DNA of 64,000 nt, from NCBI GenBank assembly GCA_032158295.1, contig CM063244.1, forward strand, positions 2,794,510 to 2,858,509, given 5' to 3'. This stretch comes from Pycnopodia helianthoides. Lineage: Eukaryota > Echinodermata > Asteroidea > Forcipulatida > Asteriidae. Below, piece after piece: positions 12,101 to 23,624 of this stretch (positions are counted from its first letter, which is position 1; each line of letters starts with the position of its first letter). Made by a program: the position numbers and the translations under genes. The notes below the pieces were generated by a model. The model searched no databases. It was not told the DNA's origin and saw only the letters and a list, made by a program, of their open reading frames with translations.

Positions 12101-14689
12101 GATGCATGTAGTCTGGTCTAGAGTCATCACTGATTAACAACACAGGGTTCGAGTTGAGTACAACTGAAGCTCTGTAGAGTAAGTACACGTCCAGCCAGGC
12201 ATCTGTGTTGAATTAGCCAATTCAGAAAGGGTATCATAAAAGATGGCAAGTTAATCTTTTGATTGCCAAAGTGTATGGTTTAAAAAAGAGAGAGTTAAAG
12301 CACTAGAATAAGGAGGAATAATTAGATTAGGAGGTAGAAGAAGATCAGAAATAGAATGAGAGGAAGCATCAAAGAGCATCAATGAAAAAAGGAACTGGAA
12401 TGAGAGGGTAGGCATCAAAGAAACAAGGTACTAAAATGAAAGGCCACTTCAAGGATACAATGTACCTGAGCAGAAACCGAAAGACAGCTTAAAAGGGATG
12501 ATTGTGGAACCAGTATTTAAAAACATAAAATCTTCTTTATATTCAGGCATTAAAGGCCCTGTACACTATTGGCAAGATCCAAAAACACAAATGTTCACAG
12601 ATTCACACATAACTTACATGATTTAAAGTAAGTAATGGTAGAAAGGGTTCCTTAAAATGTTTCTGCCTAAAATGCTATCGTTTCTGAGAAATTAGTAAAA
12701 CAAGTTTTTAACAAGCAATACGAGTTCCAAAAAAAATAGAAGAGCCTAACATGCGGGAAAAGGTTACACTAATATTTAGATATTGTACAGTATGTAAACT
12801 TACAAAATAATTATATGGAATGTCAATTACCTGTTATGTAACTGGTATGATTGTTTTTCTTGTTCTGCTCCATCAATTCATTATTTAGCTCTGAAAGTAA
12901 CCAAATAAAAACACCGCAGTATAAGTTATTATTTAAATGCATTCAACCCATTGTTATGCCGTTGAAACAAAAGGAAGTACCACCTTCTGATAAAAGAATT
13001 GAAACAATAAAAGACCCACTGATTTGATGACTGCAAAGCTACCAGTGATCACAAGTGTGCTTTAATTCCAATCTCTAATGAACTCAACTAGCCATTGAAC
13101 CATGATACGCAGTATGCAAAATCAAGGACTAAAAGAAATCCGATTGGTTCTGTGAGACACTGTAAGTTCTGGACGTATACTTTGATATTCCTTCCCATAC
13201 ATAACAAAATTATTGTAGCAGATCAGCAATATTGGAGACAATGGGCAAGGCTGCCTCCGAAAGCGTTAAGGCCGGCCATTTCACATTTGAGCACACTGTG
13301 CGAGTTTATAAGTATGCAGTCCATTGTTAAAACGTGTGATTTGTTTCCTTCACATGTTCAGAAGAACCCAATGTTTACAAAAATCAAGTAAGAGCAGGAC
13401 TTGTATGGTCGACCGGAAGAAGAAACCACATATATGGAGACAGACTTCTCAATAACTAAATTTAGCGTTTGAAAAAGATTGCCGAGTAGAAACTCTGACC
13501 CACCAGGACCCTCTCCTCTCCGAAACTCATCAACAAGGGCTTTTGTCTCCTGATATTCCTCTGGGCTGAGAAAAGCATCCTGGGTTGCTAGGTAACGTTG
13601 ACAGGTGTCTTGCAGTGTTGGAATGGGTAGTTGTGGAATGGCTGGCTGGAAATGCATTGTGGGAACATGACTGATGGTTTGAAGATAGTCACATGGTGAC
13701 GAGAAAGACGAGCTGTTTAAAGTAACGACAACAAAGTTACATATAGGCCTACACTTAAAGGGAAGTCTATAAAAACCCAATATTTCAAACTAAAGCCCTT
13801 TTCAAAACTTCCAGGTGAGGAGTAGCATCAATTATGAAATGAAAACAGGCTGGTGGTAGGGATAGAATTTACTGAGATTTCAATCCCTTGGAATTGGCCG
13901 TTTTTGTGTTTTTGTGAAAAGGGCTTTACAGTACACAGTCTAACAGGATCAAGCCAGACCAGCTGGTGAATTGAAACAAGGTCATAACTCAACTTGCAAA
14001 AATGTTTGTGGAACACAAGAGGTCCAATGCCACATTGCGTTTGTATGTCATAAGTTTTGCGTTTGCATCCAGGATTATTTACAAAGGCATAATGTAATTC
14101 AAGCTCCCACAACTCAAGGAATGATTTGCGAAAGGTGAAATGGCTTTATCACAAACAATTCAACGCTTGGTTACAGAAATCTCCCAAAAATAGAGAGAGA
14201 GAGAAAAAAAAAAGAAGAGAAGCACGTCACTGACCTTGATGTGGAAAACACTCTTGTCTTTTGAGGTATGTTACACCTGCCTGATAAATACACCTACGAT
14301 GAAGGGAAACATTAAAATGAATGTTACTGCCATTTTGGGTTATGAAGAGAACTTTATTATAAAGTCTCTGTGTTTCTCTGTTCAAATATCCTGGCCGTTT
14401 TTTTTAAAGCCAGGTATATAAGTATTTCATTAAACAAACAATTATAAGACAGTATGGCCACAAAATTTATCTAATGCTCACTGATTGAGATGTACTCTGT
14501 CCATCTGTACATCCTAAAGCATAAAGTAGCAATTGTAAGATAACTTCTGAACAAATTGTCCCGAAATGATAGACAGAAAACTGCAAGGTTAAACTTTATA
14601 AGTTTGACAATTACCAGTTTCTTTGTGATCCTTGTTGCCATGGTAACGCTAGACCTCTCACTATTCCAGGTTCTCCAGCTTTACTCAGC
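5810..14689 (-). CDS. CPT2: Carnitine O-palmitoyltransferase 2, mitochondrial (12 coding exons; initiator exon not found)
   Basis: CPT2 sits on the inner mitochondrial membrane, matrix side, and converts long-chain acylcarnitine plus CoA to acyl-CoA plus carnitine for beta-oxidation. Coding exons in transcript order are 14689-14615, 13712-13504, 12890-12831, 12202-12099, 11879-11746, 11079-10877, 10568-10410, 10136-10013, 8886-8694, 8162-7989, 6734-6509 and 6132-5810 (stop). Every junction has GT..AG borders and matching codon phase, giving about 661 residues; the human protein has 658. Diagnostic motifs are VPTMHFQ, NNHTSYITG, PLDMSQFHRLFN, the catalytic-histidine motif EHSWGDG (near residue 379 counted from the first listed exon), [18 protein letters not shown] and LSTST. 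The match to CPT2 over the related CPT1 and CrAT comes from these motifs and the absence of CPT1-type N-terminal membrane segments. The first listed exon starts in mid-codon, so an upstream exon must supply the ATG and the targeting peptide. No frame lesion is visible. Confidence 0.95.
6509..6734 (-). CDS. CPT2: CPT2 coding exon c11 (YESCST / ETIR)
   Basis: Contains [20 protein letters not shown] and TKRCTEAF, near-identical to human [20 protein letters not shown]. The TETIR segment is part of the carnitine-binding site in this family. Acceptor GACATGCAG, donor GTATGT. Confidence 0.96.
7000..7160 (+). mobile_element. tRNA-derived SINE head, second copy of the same family (CPT2 intron)
   Basis: AGCTCAATTGGTTCAAGAGC, then CACATTAATCCGATG, GCTGGTTCAAGTCCCGCTCC and TTCTTCGTTCAACCC. 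Antisense to CPT2, between exons c11 and c10. Confidence 0.78.
7735..7870 (+). mobile_element. Decayed Ser/Leu-tRNA-like SINE fragment
   Basis: CAAGCTCTGGCGTTTCTGAT, TGTGGGTTCGAGTCCCAATC and TGACACTAGTGTCC, GAGCAAGATACTTTT follow the order of the SINEs at 30093 and 40883. The A box is lost. Confidence 0.7.
7989..8162 (-). CDS. CPT2: CPT2 coding exon c10
   Basis: Fifty-eight codons reading VEFNFDTVIREGIKKAQ through YKKYGSTFLKECRLSPDAVA. It matches human LNFELTDALKTGI and [22 protein letters not shown]. Acceptor TTCTCCCCAG, donor GTGTGT; codon-aligned at both ends. Confidence 0.94.
8694..8886 (-). CDS. CPT2: CPT2 coding exon c9 (catalytic histidine)
   Basis: Reads WFDKTFQLVVTKAGRLLLNM and then EHSWGDG, which holds the general-base histidine of the carnitine acyltransferase family (His372 in mammalian CPT2). 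Acceptor GGTTTTGGGTAG, donor GTGATC. A TTAA-ended MITE begins only 33 bp upstream of the acceptor. Confidence 0.96.
8919..9305 (+). mobile_element. TTAA-ended MITE, family A, copy 2 (CPT2 intron)
   Basis: Same ends and core as copy 1, with the right TTAA mutated to CTAA. It lies 33 bp from the acceptor of CPT2 exon c9, inside the region that should hold that intron's branch point or its close surroundings. Confidence 0.85.
10013..10136 (-). CDS. CPT2: CPT2 coding exon c8
   Basis: Reads VNQDNMALIDSALFCLCLED and ends in GNAGNR, equivalent to human VDSAVFCLCLDD and HGDGTNR. Acceptor TCTATACAG, donor GTGAGT. The codon for R is split across the next intron, which carries the MITE at 8919-9305. 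Confidence 0.93.
10410..10568 (-). CDS. CPT2: CPT2 coding exon c7
   Basis: Reads GSIVSGQSIQAHLQFILDHS and later FLTTQDRDTWTHLRQKVVEL, matching human SEIQAHLKYIL and LTSENRDIWAELRQKL. Acceptor GTCCTCTTCAG, donor GTACGT. Confidence 0.94.
10877..11079 (-). CDS. CPT2: CPT2 coding exon c6
   Basis: Contains HPLDMSQFHRLFNATRIPRP and VRDELFCDVTQRHVLVMCRG, then MYVVDVLEED. These match human PLDMSQYFRLFNSTRLPKP and DELFTDDKARHLLVLRKGN. Acceptor CTTGATACAG, donor GTAAGT. Confidence 0.95.
11746..11879 (-). CDS. CPT2: CPT2 coding exon c5
   Basis: Reads IVRATNITVSVLRFLKTLRN and then NPAVTDTEEFWRSVG, matching human LTRATNMTVSAIRFLKTLR. Acceptor TGTCACTAG, donor GTAAGT after GTTGG. Confidence 0.94.
12099..12202 (-). 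CDS. CPT2: CPT2 coding exon c4
   Basis: Reads DAWLDVYLLYRASVVLNSNP and then VLLISDDSRPDYMHQ, equivalent to human [20 protein letters not shown]. Acceptor TTCAACACAG, donor GTGAGG. It ends on a codon boundary. Confidence 0.93.
12550..12717 (-). mobile_element. TTAA-ended MITE, family B, truncated copy (CPT2 intron)
   Basis: Begins TTAAAGGCCCTGTACACTAT and follows the family B end for about 165 bp, stopping at the position of the central palindrome. It lies 114 bp downstream of CPT2 exon c3. Confidence 0.75.
12831..12890 (-). CDS. CPT2: CPT2 coding exon c3
   Basis: A 60-bp exon reading ELNNELMEQNKKNNHTSYIT, matching the HTSYISG segment of CPT2. Acceptor TTACTTTCAG, donor GTAATT. It is too short to stand out as an open reading frame and was found from its splice sites and phase. 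Confidence 0.92.
13504..13712 (-). CDS. CPT2: CPT2 coding exon c2
   Basis: The exon reads DYLQTISHVPTMHFQPAIPQ, LPIPTLQDTCQRYL and then EEYQETKALVDEFRRGEGP. This is the conserved start of mature CPT2 (human YLQRSIVPTMHYQ). Acceptor is CTTTAAACAG; donor is GTGGGT after CCTG. Confidence 0.93.
14615..14689 (-). CDS. CPT2: CPT2 coding exon c1 (N-terminal, presequence region)
   Basis: Acceptor TTTGTTTAG and donor GTAATT bound 75 bp that read LSKAGEPGIVRGLALPWQQG and further, rich in R, K and Q with few acidic residues, as expected just after a mitochondrial presequence. Its codon phase (one base in, two bases out) fits the next exon exactly. This part is not conserved between animals, so support is splice sites and phase only. 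The ATG inside the exon is out of frame with CPT2. Confidence 0.7.
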
Positions 14690-16004
14690 CTAAACAAACA
14701 GTTTACAAAATAATTGTTTAATACTAGTTAAGTTATGGATGGTATGAGGAAGTTTGCATGATAATTTTAAAGTACACAGATTCATGGAGGGGTTGGCATA
14801 TGCAACTGACACTATAGGCCTACTGTACTGATGTGTGTAGAATATCGTACGTGGGGCTAAAGATTATTAATGGACAGGTTTGAGGCCTATGGTTGCCAAT
14901 GTCAAGCTATGGCAAGGCACGTGAAGAACATGTACCACTGACCATTTCAAGAGCTTTTAAATGATGTAAATGTTATCTCTGTAGGTGCTTAACTTTTGGA
15001 GATATGAATGTCCAAACATAGCAGGTCATGCTAATTAGTCAAAAGTTCGTTAGCCCATATCTCAAAAAACAATCAACCGAACGACAAAAAATGTCGGTTC
15101 TGGGGGTTTCTCATTGAGTCCAATCAGCACACAAAATTTCATTGTAGGCCGTGACGGTCAGGTCCAAAAGCGTGTTGAATTGACACGGAATGAACCATAT
15201 GCATGAACATTATGCCTTGAAGGATAGGACGTCCTTAGCAACATCCTTACCAACAGTCGTAGCCATACGAGTGGTATCGTTCGTTCGCTCGTCCGTTCGA
15301 CTGTGCCATGGCCTGGCGACCTTTTAAAGTATATTCATTCTTGCGCAATCCTTTGAAGCAGACTTCGTGTCAGCGCCCCTTTCACATCCACAGAAGCATC
15401 TAATCACAAATAAACTTTCCGATTAATTCGTTATCATTTCTAAAGCTAGAATAGATACAGTAACTCAAGCAATCGAGGAATCCCATAAAAAGTTCCAAAT
15501 AAGATTTATCGCCGGTGGTGACGCGAATTAGCATGGTCGCGTACGAGGCGCCTGAAAAATGTATAGCTTTCAAAAATTGTTCTCTCCAAATCTTTCCGTT
15601 GTCACGTCCATTATTGTATGCGCCTAACTGGCAGCACAGCAAAAATTAGGTTACCAGTCAGAACACCATACAGTTTACACTGCTGCTACTGGTACCTCAC
15701 TCATTTCTTGCTTAGCAAAGAAATTTGCTCAGCAGAATATTCAGCTCATTATCTTTATGTATCCGGCGCGGAGGCTTAAAAAACTTACCCACAGGAAGTC
15801 AACTTTGTCAAAATGTTCACTTCTTAAACATTTATTTACAAAACTACAACATCACACATTTCTAAACACAATTAAATAAAGTGAATTCTTCACAGACAAC
15901 CTGAGGTGACAGTTGGCATAAAAGTATTTTCTCTTCCACGTGTTTTATTGTTTTTTACTTTTCGAAAAAAGAAATAGCTGTTGCAAACTGAAAACCCAAT
16001 CCAC

Positions 16005-16095
16005 AAAGAGCACCGGTAGGATTCGAACCGGGGTCCTCGACTGAGGTGCAAGGCGAGGGAAGATACCAGTACGCCAACCCGACCGCCTTTTATTA
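16005..16095 (-). mobile_element. tRNA-like SINE head, 'GGTTGGCGTA' type
   Basis: On the minus strand: CGGTCGGGTTGGCGTACTGG, TCGCCTTGCACCTC, CGGTTCGAATCCTACCGG, then TGTGGATTGGGTTTTCAGT. Same type as the copies at 31915, 39838 and 63719. Confidence 0.72.
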
Positions 16096-18361
16096 TTATT
16101 ATTATTTATCGGATCTATATTTAAACACCAGTGGATTCATTTTGTCAAAAAAACACACACACAAACAAAAAAACATGCAGGCCGACTCCCGACTCCCGAA
16201 CCCCGAACACAGACTGGGTGGGGGTTTACTGTGGAATGTCACCTCGTACGTCTTCATTGTTATGAAAACAAGGAGTTTTGCGTTGTTTTCAAAGCACTCA
16301 TTGTGAGTACTTAAAAAGCAACTTTAACTTCAGTGTAAAACTTCACAGCCAAAGCTGAACACATCAGTCCAACGAATTGTTGAGGTAATTAAGGCTTGAA
16401 AACATTACCTATAATTATATATCGACAATAATAGACTTAAAGTGCGCTAAATTACCCCCTTTGGACTTAAACTGTATGTCTCATTGAAGGGTTTAGGGGT
16501 TTTTTCTCATGTCAGATACTGGGAACGACTAAGGCAGCTGTACACAGTGGACCATGGACGCGGACGGGGAACGACTTAAGGCAGGCACACCCAGCGGCCA
16601 GCTTGCGCCGTCCAGCCGAGCTTCAAGAGACATCGATGGGAGTGTTTCGTGAGTTGCAGAAAGAGGGAACATTTTTTGTTCTGACTACTCTCAGTCAAGA
16701 GACCAGATATGGGAGTTGAGGATCTATGGATATGTGGTATGGGTGTATTTTGTCTACGGATCTGGACGTACATTGGAGTCGTCGCCGGATTCAGGTAAGG
16801 AAAACTCTGCCGTATCCGACCTCCACTTTTTAAGTTCGTTTGTGCGATTCACCTCTTGGACAAAACAACATGTGTACACAGTTTTCAGTATTTTACCCCC
16901 AATTTTTAAAATAAAATCTCTCTTGAGGAACTGGCTGGCCATTAATACAATATAGTAAGGTTTGTGGAGGCAGCATGGATTTAAAAGAATTTTACTGCTG
17001 TGCAATGGACAAAAACAAATTTGACGCGTTTTCACATGGTGAATAAATAAGTTTAGTTGTATTGAATGTATATAAAAGATCTCTCTAATAAGTTGTGATG
17101 GTTCTGAAAACGAATGGCGGTTAAACGTTAATTAGAAAGTACGTTAATGCTGACCTTGTCTAATAAATAAATACAATACAATTGAAAGTTAGACTATTGG
17201 TAGAGCGCAATAGTGGAGATCGGATAACGCAAGTTGGCCTTAAAGATAAAGACAAGAGTGTGAAGACTGCGAACGGTAAGAGAAGACCCAACCCGTTCTC
17301 TTGCAGAGTCCCTCCCCTTTTCTACCCCGCCCCCATGTTTCGGCGATCTTGTTGATGCTGTCCTTGCTTGTATAGCGTTCAAGGTTACTTTACACTGTCT
17401 TGGCATTTCTTGATTTGCATATTGGTCGTAGCCAATGATGCTTTTTAATTAGGTCTTACTGGAAATTTCTGGGTTGATACTTCAAGTCGTCAGTTGTCAT
17501 GTTTATTAATAATTGTCATAATTGTATGATTCAAATAGTGTAATGCATAAAAAGCAAGAGCATAACATGTACATAAAACTTCAGTCATACGTGTTGAGGT
17601 AAACATGCAGTGACATAATATTCCAGCCCAAGCACCCTAAATTGATGATTTACGTTTGATTCAGGAGAATTAAATATGTAATTTAGACAAGCTAAATTAA
17701 TATTTACCTTATCCTAATATCAGCGTTTTATCAATTCTCAATGTAGACATTTTTAACTGTCATGAGCATAAACAAAGTTAAGTCTTGCAAAATAAGACAA
17801 TCAATAAAGAACATACGGTAGCTGTAACCCTCTCTCATTTAGATAAAAGTTCAAATAAAAGAAAACACAAAACTTGTAGCAAATACAAGATTTTTTTAAA
17901 AGCTGAAATGCAAATATTTACTTTTAAAAGCTTATAGGGCTTATTGGAAATCCCTAGCCCAAAACCACTAACTTGCGAGCGCTGCGGGAAAAAAGAAGAA
18001 AAAAGGAGACGAGTGAGAAGAAAGGAGGGGGAAGCAGATCATCCATGGGGCAAAGAAGTCAGTGATGCCTACAGGTAGGTATGCAAGAATGGTAAGACAG
18101 TAAGGGCCTATAGAGTATAAAGCGTTGGCCTAGATATAAGACTAACTCTCTAGTATTTCAGGTTTAAAGGCAATTGAACCACAACTAAGAACCACGCCGT
18201 TATCAATAAGCACAGAAATCGAGTAGACGATGAAGGCTCTCTCTTTGATGTCCCTGGTGAGTGACTGAAGGCCAGTGAAGTTGACTGTTTGTAGCAAAGG
18301 TCAAGTATAACGGGTAAAGTATCAGGTAAAGGTATAAGGGTAAGTTTTAGGAAAATAACCT

Positions 18362-18490
18362 TTTCTCCACAGCATCTAACATTTCCTTCACAGCTTTTAA
18401 TCATAATTTCCTCCACAGCTTTTAACCATATTTCCTCCACAGCTTTTAACCAAATTTGCTCCACAGCTTTTTAACCATAATTTGCAAAGC
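18362..18490 (+). repeat. Short tandem repeat, about 26-bp unit, about 5 copies
   Basis: TTTCCTCCACAGCTTTTAACC recurs. Weaker copies of the same phrase (GCCTCTAAC, CTCCACAGG) reappear at 18480-18540 and 18780-18840. The surrounding 18150-18970 also has two diverged copies of a 'GTAAAGTATCAGGTAAAG' segment. Confidence 0.8.
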
Positions 18491-19584
18491 CTCTAACCTG
18501 GCTTCTACAGGCTACCATATCTTTTTGTGTTCCACAGTTCGTAACCTGTTCTTCTCAAAGTGGATGATTAGGCAGGAAATTACGCATTGAAACGCAGAAA
18601 TTGAGCGGACAATTCAGTGTTGGAAACGCCCTTGATGGCTCAGATTTGTGATCCAAGGCCACTGGGGTCAATGAGGTCAGGTGTCTTCAGCAAAGGTTAA
18701 GTATCAGGTGAGGTATTAGGTAAAGTATTGGGTAAGGGTGAAAGAGAATAAATCTTCCGTTAACAGATATAACCTTTATTTCGACAGCCTCTAACAATTC
18801 CCTCCACAGGCTATAACATTGTTTTTGTTTTCCATAGTCTGTGGCCTGTTATTGCTAAAAGTGGATGTTGTGGCAAGCAATTGTGCATGAACAGATGGGA
18901 GCTCTGGGACACCGTGAGACATTGGTTTGGTAAAGTATTGGGTTTATCTCGGGTAATGAAGACTCTGGCTAGTTAATGTGACCCTACAGTACTACCAATC
19001 TAGTTTTTTTTCTTTCAGAAGACATGTTTTTTTTCTTGAAGATGATGATGTGGTGTAGTGCTGATATCTTCACTTAGCTGAATTGATCCCTACCAGCAAG
19101 GTATGGGGTCTTGCAAAAGATTTGGTAATGTATTGGGTTATAAGTTACAGGTTACTGGTGAAAAAAACTAACTACTAAATGTGACAACAATTCAATCAAG
19201 AAATTAGGAGGATCATCAAAAAAAATCTAAACATTAGTTTATCGAAAACTTTGGAGGGAAAAACGAAGCGTTCATACAACAATTTTTTGTAATCTCTCAA
19301 ACAAATCTAAATCTTTAGAGTAGTAAAAAACAGTTGTACCTGCAGTCAAAATACTGGTATCATTTGAGACTCTATATAAGCAAGAATGAACGACCAGTCA
19401 GCCACGGATGTGTAACAACTTCTTAAAATAACAAAAATGTGTTTGTACTATCCAAAGAAACCAAAATTCTTCCTGAAGCAATAGAAGTGGGCTCTCATTG
19501 CATTTTATCATAAATATATGTAAATGCATGTGACAAAAATGTTTGTGCTTACAAAAATTGTCCTTAGTTCAGCAGTCTCTTGAG

Positions 19585-19796
19585 GAGTTGTGACTACAAC
19601 CGGACCAGTTTGGATGCACATCGTTTGAGGATACAGGGAGTGGTGACTACAACCGGACCAGTTTGGATGCACATCGTTTGAGGATACAGGGAGTGCTGAC
19701 TACAACCGGACCTGTTTAGATGAGCAGTGTTAGAGGATATAGGAAGTGGTGACTACAACCGGACCTGGTTGGATGCCCATTGTTGGAGGATACAGG
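19585..19796 (+). repeat. Minisatellite, 53-bp unit, 4 copies
   Basis: GTGACTACAACCGGACCAGT followed by TTGGATGCACATCGTTTGAG and GATACAGGGA occurs four times. The first two copies are nearly identical, the third and fourth more diverged. Confidence 0.93.
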
Positions 19797-20263
19797 TGCA
19801 CAGAGTCAACAACATACCGATTGGTAAGTTTGACAAAAATCATTCAGAAACTATTCTTTGAAGAGAAGGTTCATCTCACAAATTTTGCAAGGGAGTTAAT
19901 GACACCTTTGAGGGTTTCAAATTGTAGATTTGAAAGAATACATTCATTCCCATGATGTAGTTTTCAATAAACACACGGTACAATTAAGCAACTGACTTCA
20001 TTAAAATAAGAGGTCAAGTTAAGCAGAAAAATATTACAAAAGGGGGAAAAGGGAAAACCTGAAATGTCAAGTCATGTTGTGTGTGTGCAAGTCCATTGAG
20101 TTGAAGAACTGACTGGAGCTGGAGGAAAAATTTTCCTGCACATGGTTGCATTATTCAGACTCAACTTTTCCTCAGAACAACCGATACTTGCACTTAAAAA
20201 ACTTATCAAAATTTGTTTTTGAAAATGGTTGTTACTATGCAGATTGAGCCGATGACATCCAAA

Positions 20264-20850
20264 TCTTGAGGCTAATCAATGTTTTTTGACTGTGTGCCAC
20301 CAGCTGAAGGACTGTCAAATCTAGCCAGATGACTCTTCACTACAAATTCAACTGTTAAAGTGATGTTGGAATGTTGAGGCTAAGCAACGCTTTTTGGACT
20401 AAGCCACCAGCTGAAGGACTGCTTCAAGTGTTGCCAGATGACTCTCCAACACACTGATACAGTTCAACTATTGAAGTGTTGTAGCAAAACTTTTTGGACT
20501 GTGCCACCAGGTGAATGACTATGTTAAATCTATCCAGATGATTCTCTGCCGCCTATTGAAGTGACGTGATAATGTTGAGGCTAGCTAACACTTTTTGGAC
20601 TGTGCCACCAGCTGAAGAAGGACTATGTAAAATCTAGCTAGATGGCTCTCCACTACAGTTCAACCATTCAAGTGACGTAGGATGTTGTAGCTAACAATTC
20701 CTTTTGGACAGCTGAGAACTTTTCAAGTCTAGCTAGATGACTCTTGCTAAAGTTCAACTGTTCAATGATGTTTTGGCACCATACTACTTTGAACTGTCAC
20801 CATGAAGAAAGACTTTTGTCAAGTCAAGCCAGATGAAACAACTGATGGTG
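20264..20850 (+). repeat. Imperfect tandem repeat, about 90-100-bp unit, about 6 copies
   Basis: CTTTTTGGACTGTGCCACCA, GCTGAAGGACTG, AATCTAGCCAGATGACTCTC and AGTTCAACTATTGAAGTG recur in this order. Divergence rises toward the right end. Confidence 0.85.
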
Positions 20851-21239
20851 CCTTACATGCATGAGAAGCATCTTAGGCTGTGTCCGAATTTGTGCTGCAG
20901 CTATGCTGTGACTGTGCTATGAGCCTACATTTTAACGCATGTCCACATGACATTCAACTCACATCCACAGCCACTTATTCAGATACAGCCTTTGTTTATA
21001 GTTTCATCAGCTTTAAGGCTTTTCTTGAATCCATCAAACTCTAATCCCATATTGCACAATGTAGCTTGGTACTCACATCAGTTGATTTGATGAAATTGGC
21101 TTTCCAGGCATAATGCCATATTTGGTGGTTTATTATGGGGAAAAAATCATCAAAATTATGATAATATTTTTCACAACTTCATACGTATTTTGAGGTAATA
21201 AATTTCTTTTTGTAAGATTAGGTCAATCAGAATTGTTCT

Positions 21240-21430
21240 AAGCAGGGTGTTGGTCCGACTCTACAGCACAACATTTGTGTCCTTGAGCATGACACTTAAC
21301 TATTTTTTGCTTCTCCTCAACTTGGGGTAAATGGGAACCTATGAGGGCAGAAATGGTTCTTGTGCACCACTTGATATACTCCCAAGGGAGCTGAGATGAT
21401 GTAATCAGGGGTAATAATGTCGGATTTGGG
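21240..21430 (+). mobile_element. SINE body fragment without head
   Basis: TGTGTCCTTGAGCATGACAC, GCTTCTCCTCAACTTGGGGT and AATGGGAACCTATGAGGGCA, ending ACTCCCAAGGGAGCTGAGAT and an ATTATTCAA-like tail. Matches the downstream body of the SINE at 30093. Confidence 0.75.
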
Positions 21431-22454
21431 CACTATATGAAGCAACTAAAGTATTATTCAAAGAATTGTGGGAAATTTCAAAGTGTAAACTTGAGTGCAA
21501 ACTAAACAGAATGCATGTTTTAGCAAAATGCGCGAGCAAACACAAACCATGCAACGATCATAACACAAGGGCTTGGTTTCACAAAGAGCTAAGATTGATC
21601 ATATCAATTTTAATTGTTTAATAAAGTGTGATGTCAGACAATCACTATATGGTAGCAATGACAACTCATCTTCAGATGATTTTAGTATTTTGTGAAATCG
21701 AGCCCTGTTACACCCACGCTTGAACTAAACCTTACACTTTAACTTAACCCCAGCACTAAAACCATCTCACCCTCAGCACCAACCACTATGCGCCTTGAAT
21801 AACAAAATAGTAAAGCCTAATTTGATAAAACATGCATTTTGTCTACTAGCACTCGAAAACAACTTTATTTATATAGCAGATTGTGTATTAGTAAGTACCT
21901 CTTATTGTCTAAAGTTTATAAATTGCCTTAAACATAAATCAGAATGGGGGAGGGGGCACAATGTGCCCCACAAGCCATATTTTTGCCCAGAACTGTATTA
22001 GGCTGCATCAGATGATCACAAGAAAATTCTGAATTTTCCCAATATCTAAAAATACATGTGTTATCGGGTCATCTGTTACCATGGCAACCATTTGTTTGAC
22101 ATTGGGTGTCAACCTTTTTAGGTGACCTCTTTTTGTCTTTTCAACAAATTTTCTACTGTTAAAAAATAATTCCCAAGAAAGTGTGTGATGTGTCATGTAA
22201 TGGTTTTTAAATGCATTGAGAAAACTCAAAATGGCCGCCATATCTGGTGGCCATCTCAACATTTTTGTCTTCAGCCTGTATTTAGGGGCGATTAGTTCAA
22301 AACTTTACCAATTCTTCATTAATGGAATATTTATAACATGTTTATTTCCAACAAATCCAAGAAAAGTCTGGTTCTGATCTAGGGTTAAATGTGTCCTGCC
22401 GTTTTTAAGAAACTATTGTCATAAAAGAGAAGGGGGCAAACCCAAAAAATTTTT

Positions 22455-22592
22455 CTGACAAGTGTGGCCACAGCAGTGCCCAATTTCATGGCTCTGCTTG
22501 CCCTTGAATTCTGTGCTTACAGCCCATAGATTTATGTGCTTGACAGGGCGCCTTAAGCGCAGAATTCTGCAGTAAGCAGAGCCAAAGTTGGA
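22455..22592. mobile_element. Diverged copy of the CAATTTCATGGCTCTGC MITE
   Basis: GCCCAATTTCATGGCTCTGC at the left, GCAGTAAGCAGAGCC at the right, with GAATTCTGTGCTTAC and CGCAGAATTCTGC inside. The right terminal bases are altered. Confidence 0.7.
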
Positions 22593-23624
22593 CTCTGATT
22601 GTGTTACTGGCCTGCAGCACATTAAACACGGTAACAGATGCTTTGATAGTATCTAGGAGTCATAATTCAAAATGACTCTATACACCAGTTGTAAAATACA
22701 TGCAGCAAATGCTTTGAGTTGACCGTTACTAAAGCTCTATGTACCTTGTATCATTATTGTTGTAAACTATCTTTAGAAAAAACACACATTTTTGAGGTTT
22801 CAATAGCCTACTTTATGGCTACAGATACATGTTAGCCACAAGCAGTAAACAAATCAAAAATCTCAATATAAGCCTAATTTTCAATGAGTTGTTAAGAAAG
22901 TTTTTCTTCCTTAGACAGTTAGTTAAACATAATGTCACTATTTTTGTCATGTGCCCTGTGTGCATAGGCTAGCAATCACTGATACTGTTTATCATTATAT
23001 AAAAGGTACCAAACTATTTTTTTCATCTAGTCTCGGCTCGGATAGGCCGTATCCAAAATGGTGGCTTCGGCAGTGGCTAGGGCTGGATTGATGAACATAT
23101 CCATTCCTCAACATTGTTGCTGAAGCAAGCAGCCATAGCCAGAGTCCCTAGATTTGGTTACACAGGCTGAATAGGAAAAATACAAAATGACTTCCAGGGT
23201 TTGCCCTTACAAATTAGTGACTATTGTGCAGAAGACAGAATGAGCAGTTAGTTTGTTGTCATTTCACTTGCCCGTCAACATTTTGCACTTGTCTATATTT
23301 TATATCAAATAGGCCTACAGAATGTTTCTCAGTATACACTGCACTCATTTAGTAGGTAGCCGGAGCACTTGAATTGAAGAGAATTTTGACTGGTTCTCCT
23401 GTGTTTTAAAGTTCTAGCATTTGGCCTGTGAATAAAAGCACGCTGGCTGCACATGAGGAAGTCTTTAATAGACCCAAAAGACCCCCCCAAAAAACTCACT
23501 CCGCGGCAGTGCAGTTAATTACGAGAAGTCCCCCCGATCCACAAAGCTAACGTAGTAGTCCAGGCCGATTTCCTACCTTCCGCCCAGGTAGTAGTTAATA
23601 AGCAGAACAGTTCTTTTCAGAACT

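Noticed and set aside
13828..14112. 94-codon minus-strand open frame between CPT2 exons c2 and c1
   Set aside because: Exons c1 and c2 join in phase without it, it lacks good splice borders, and its sequence is not part of the CPT2 family.
15400..15642. 80-codon minus-strand open frame as CPT2 exon 1
   Set aside because: It ends in a stop before any usable donor and shows no similarity to CPT2 or to a targeting peptide.
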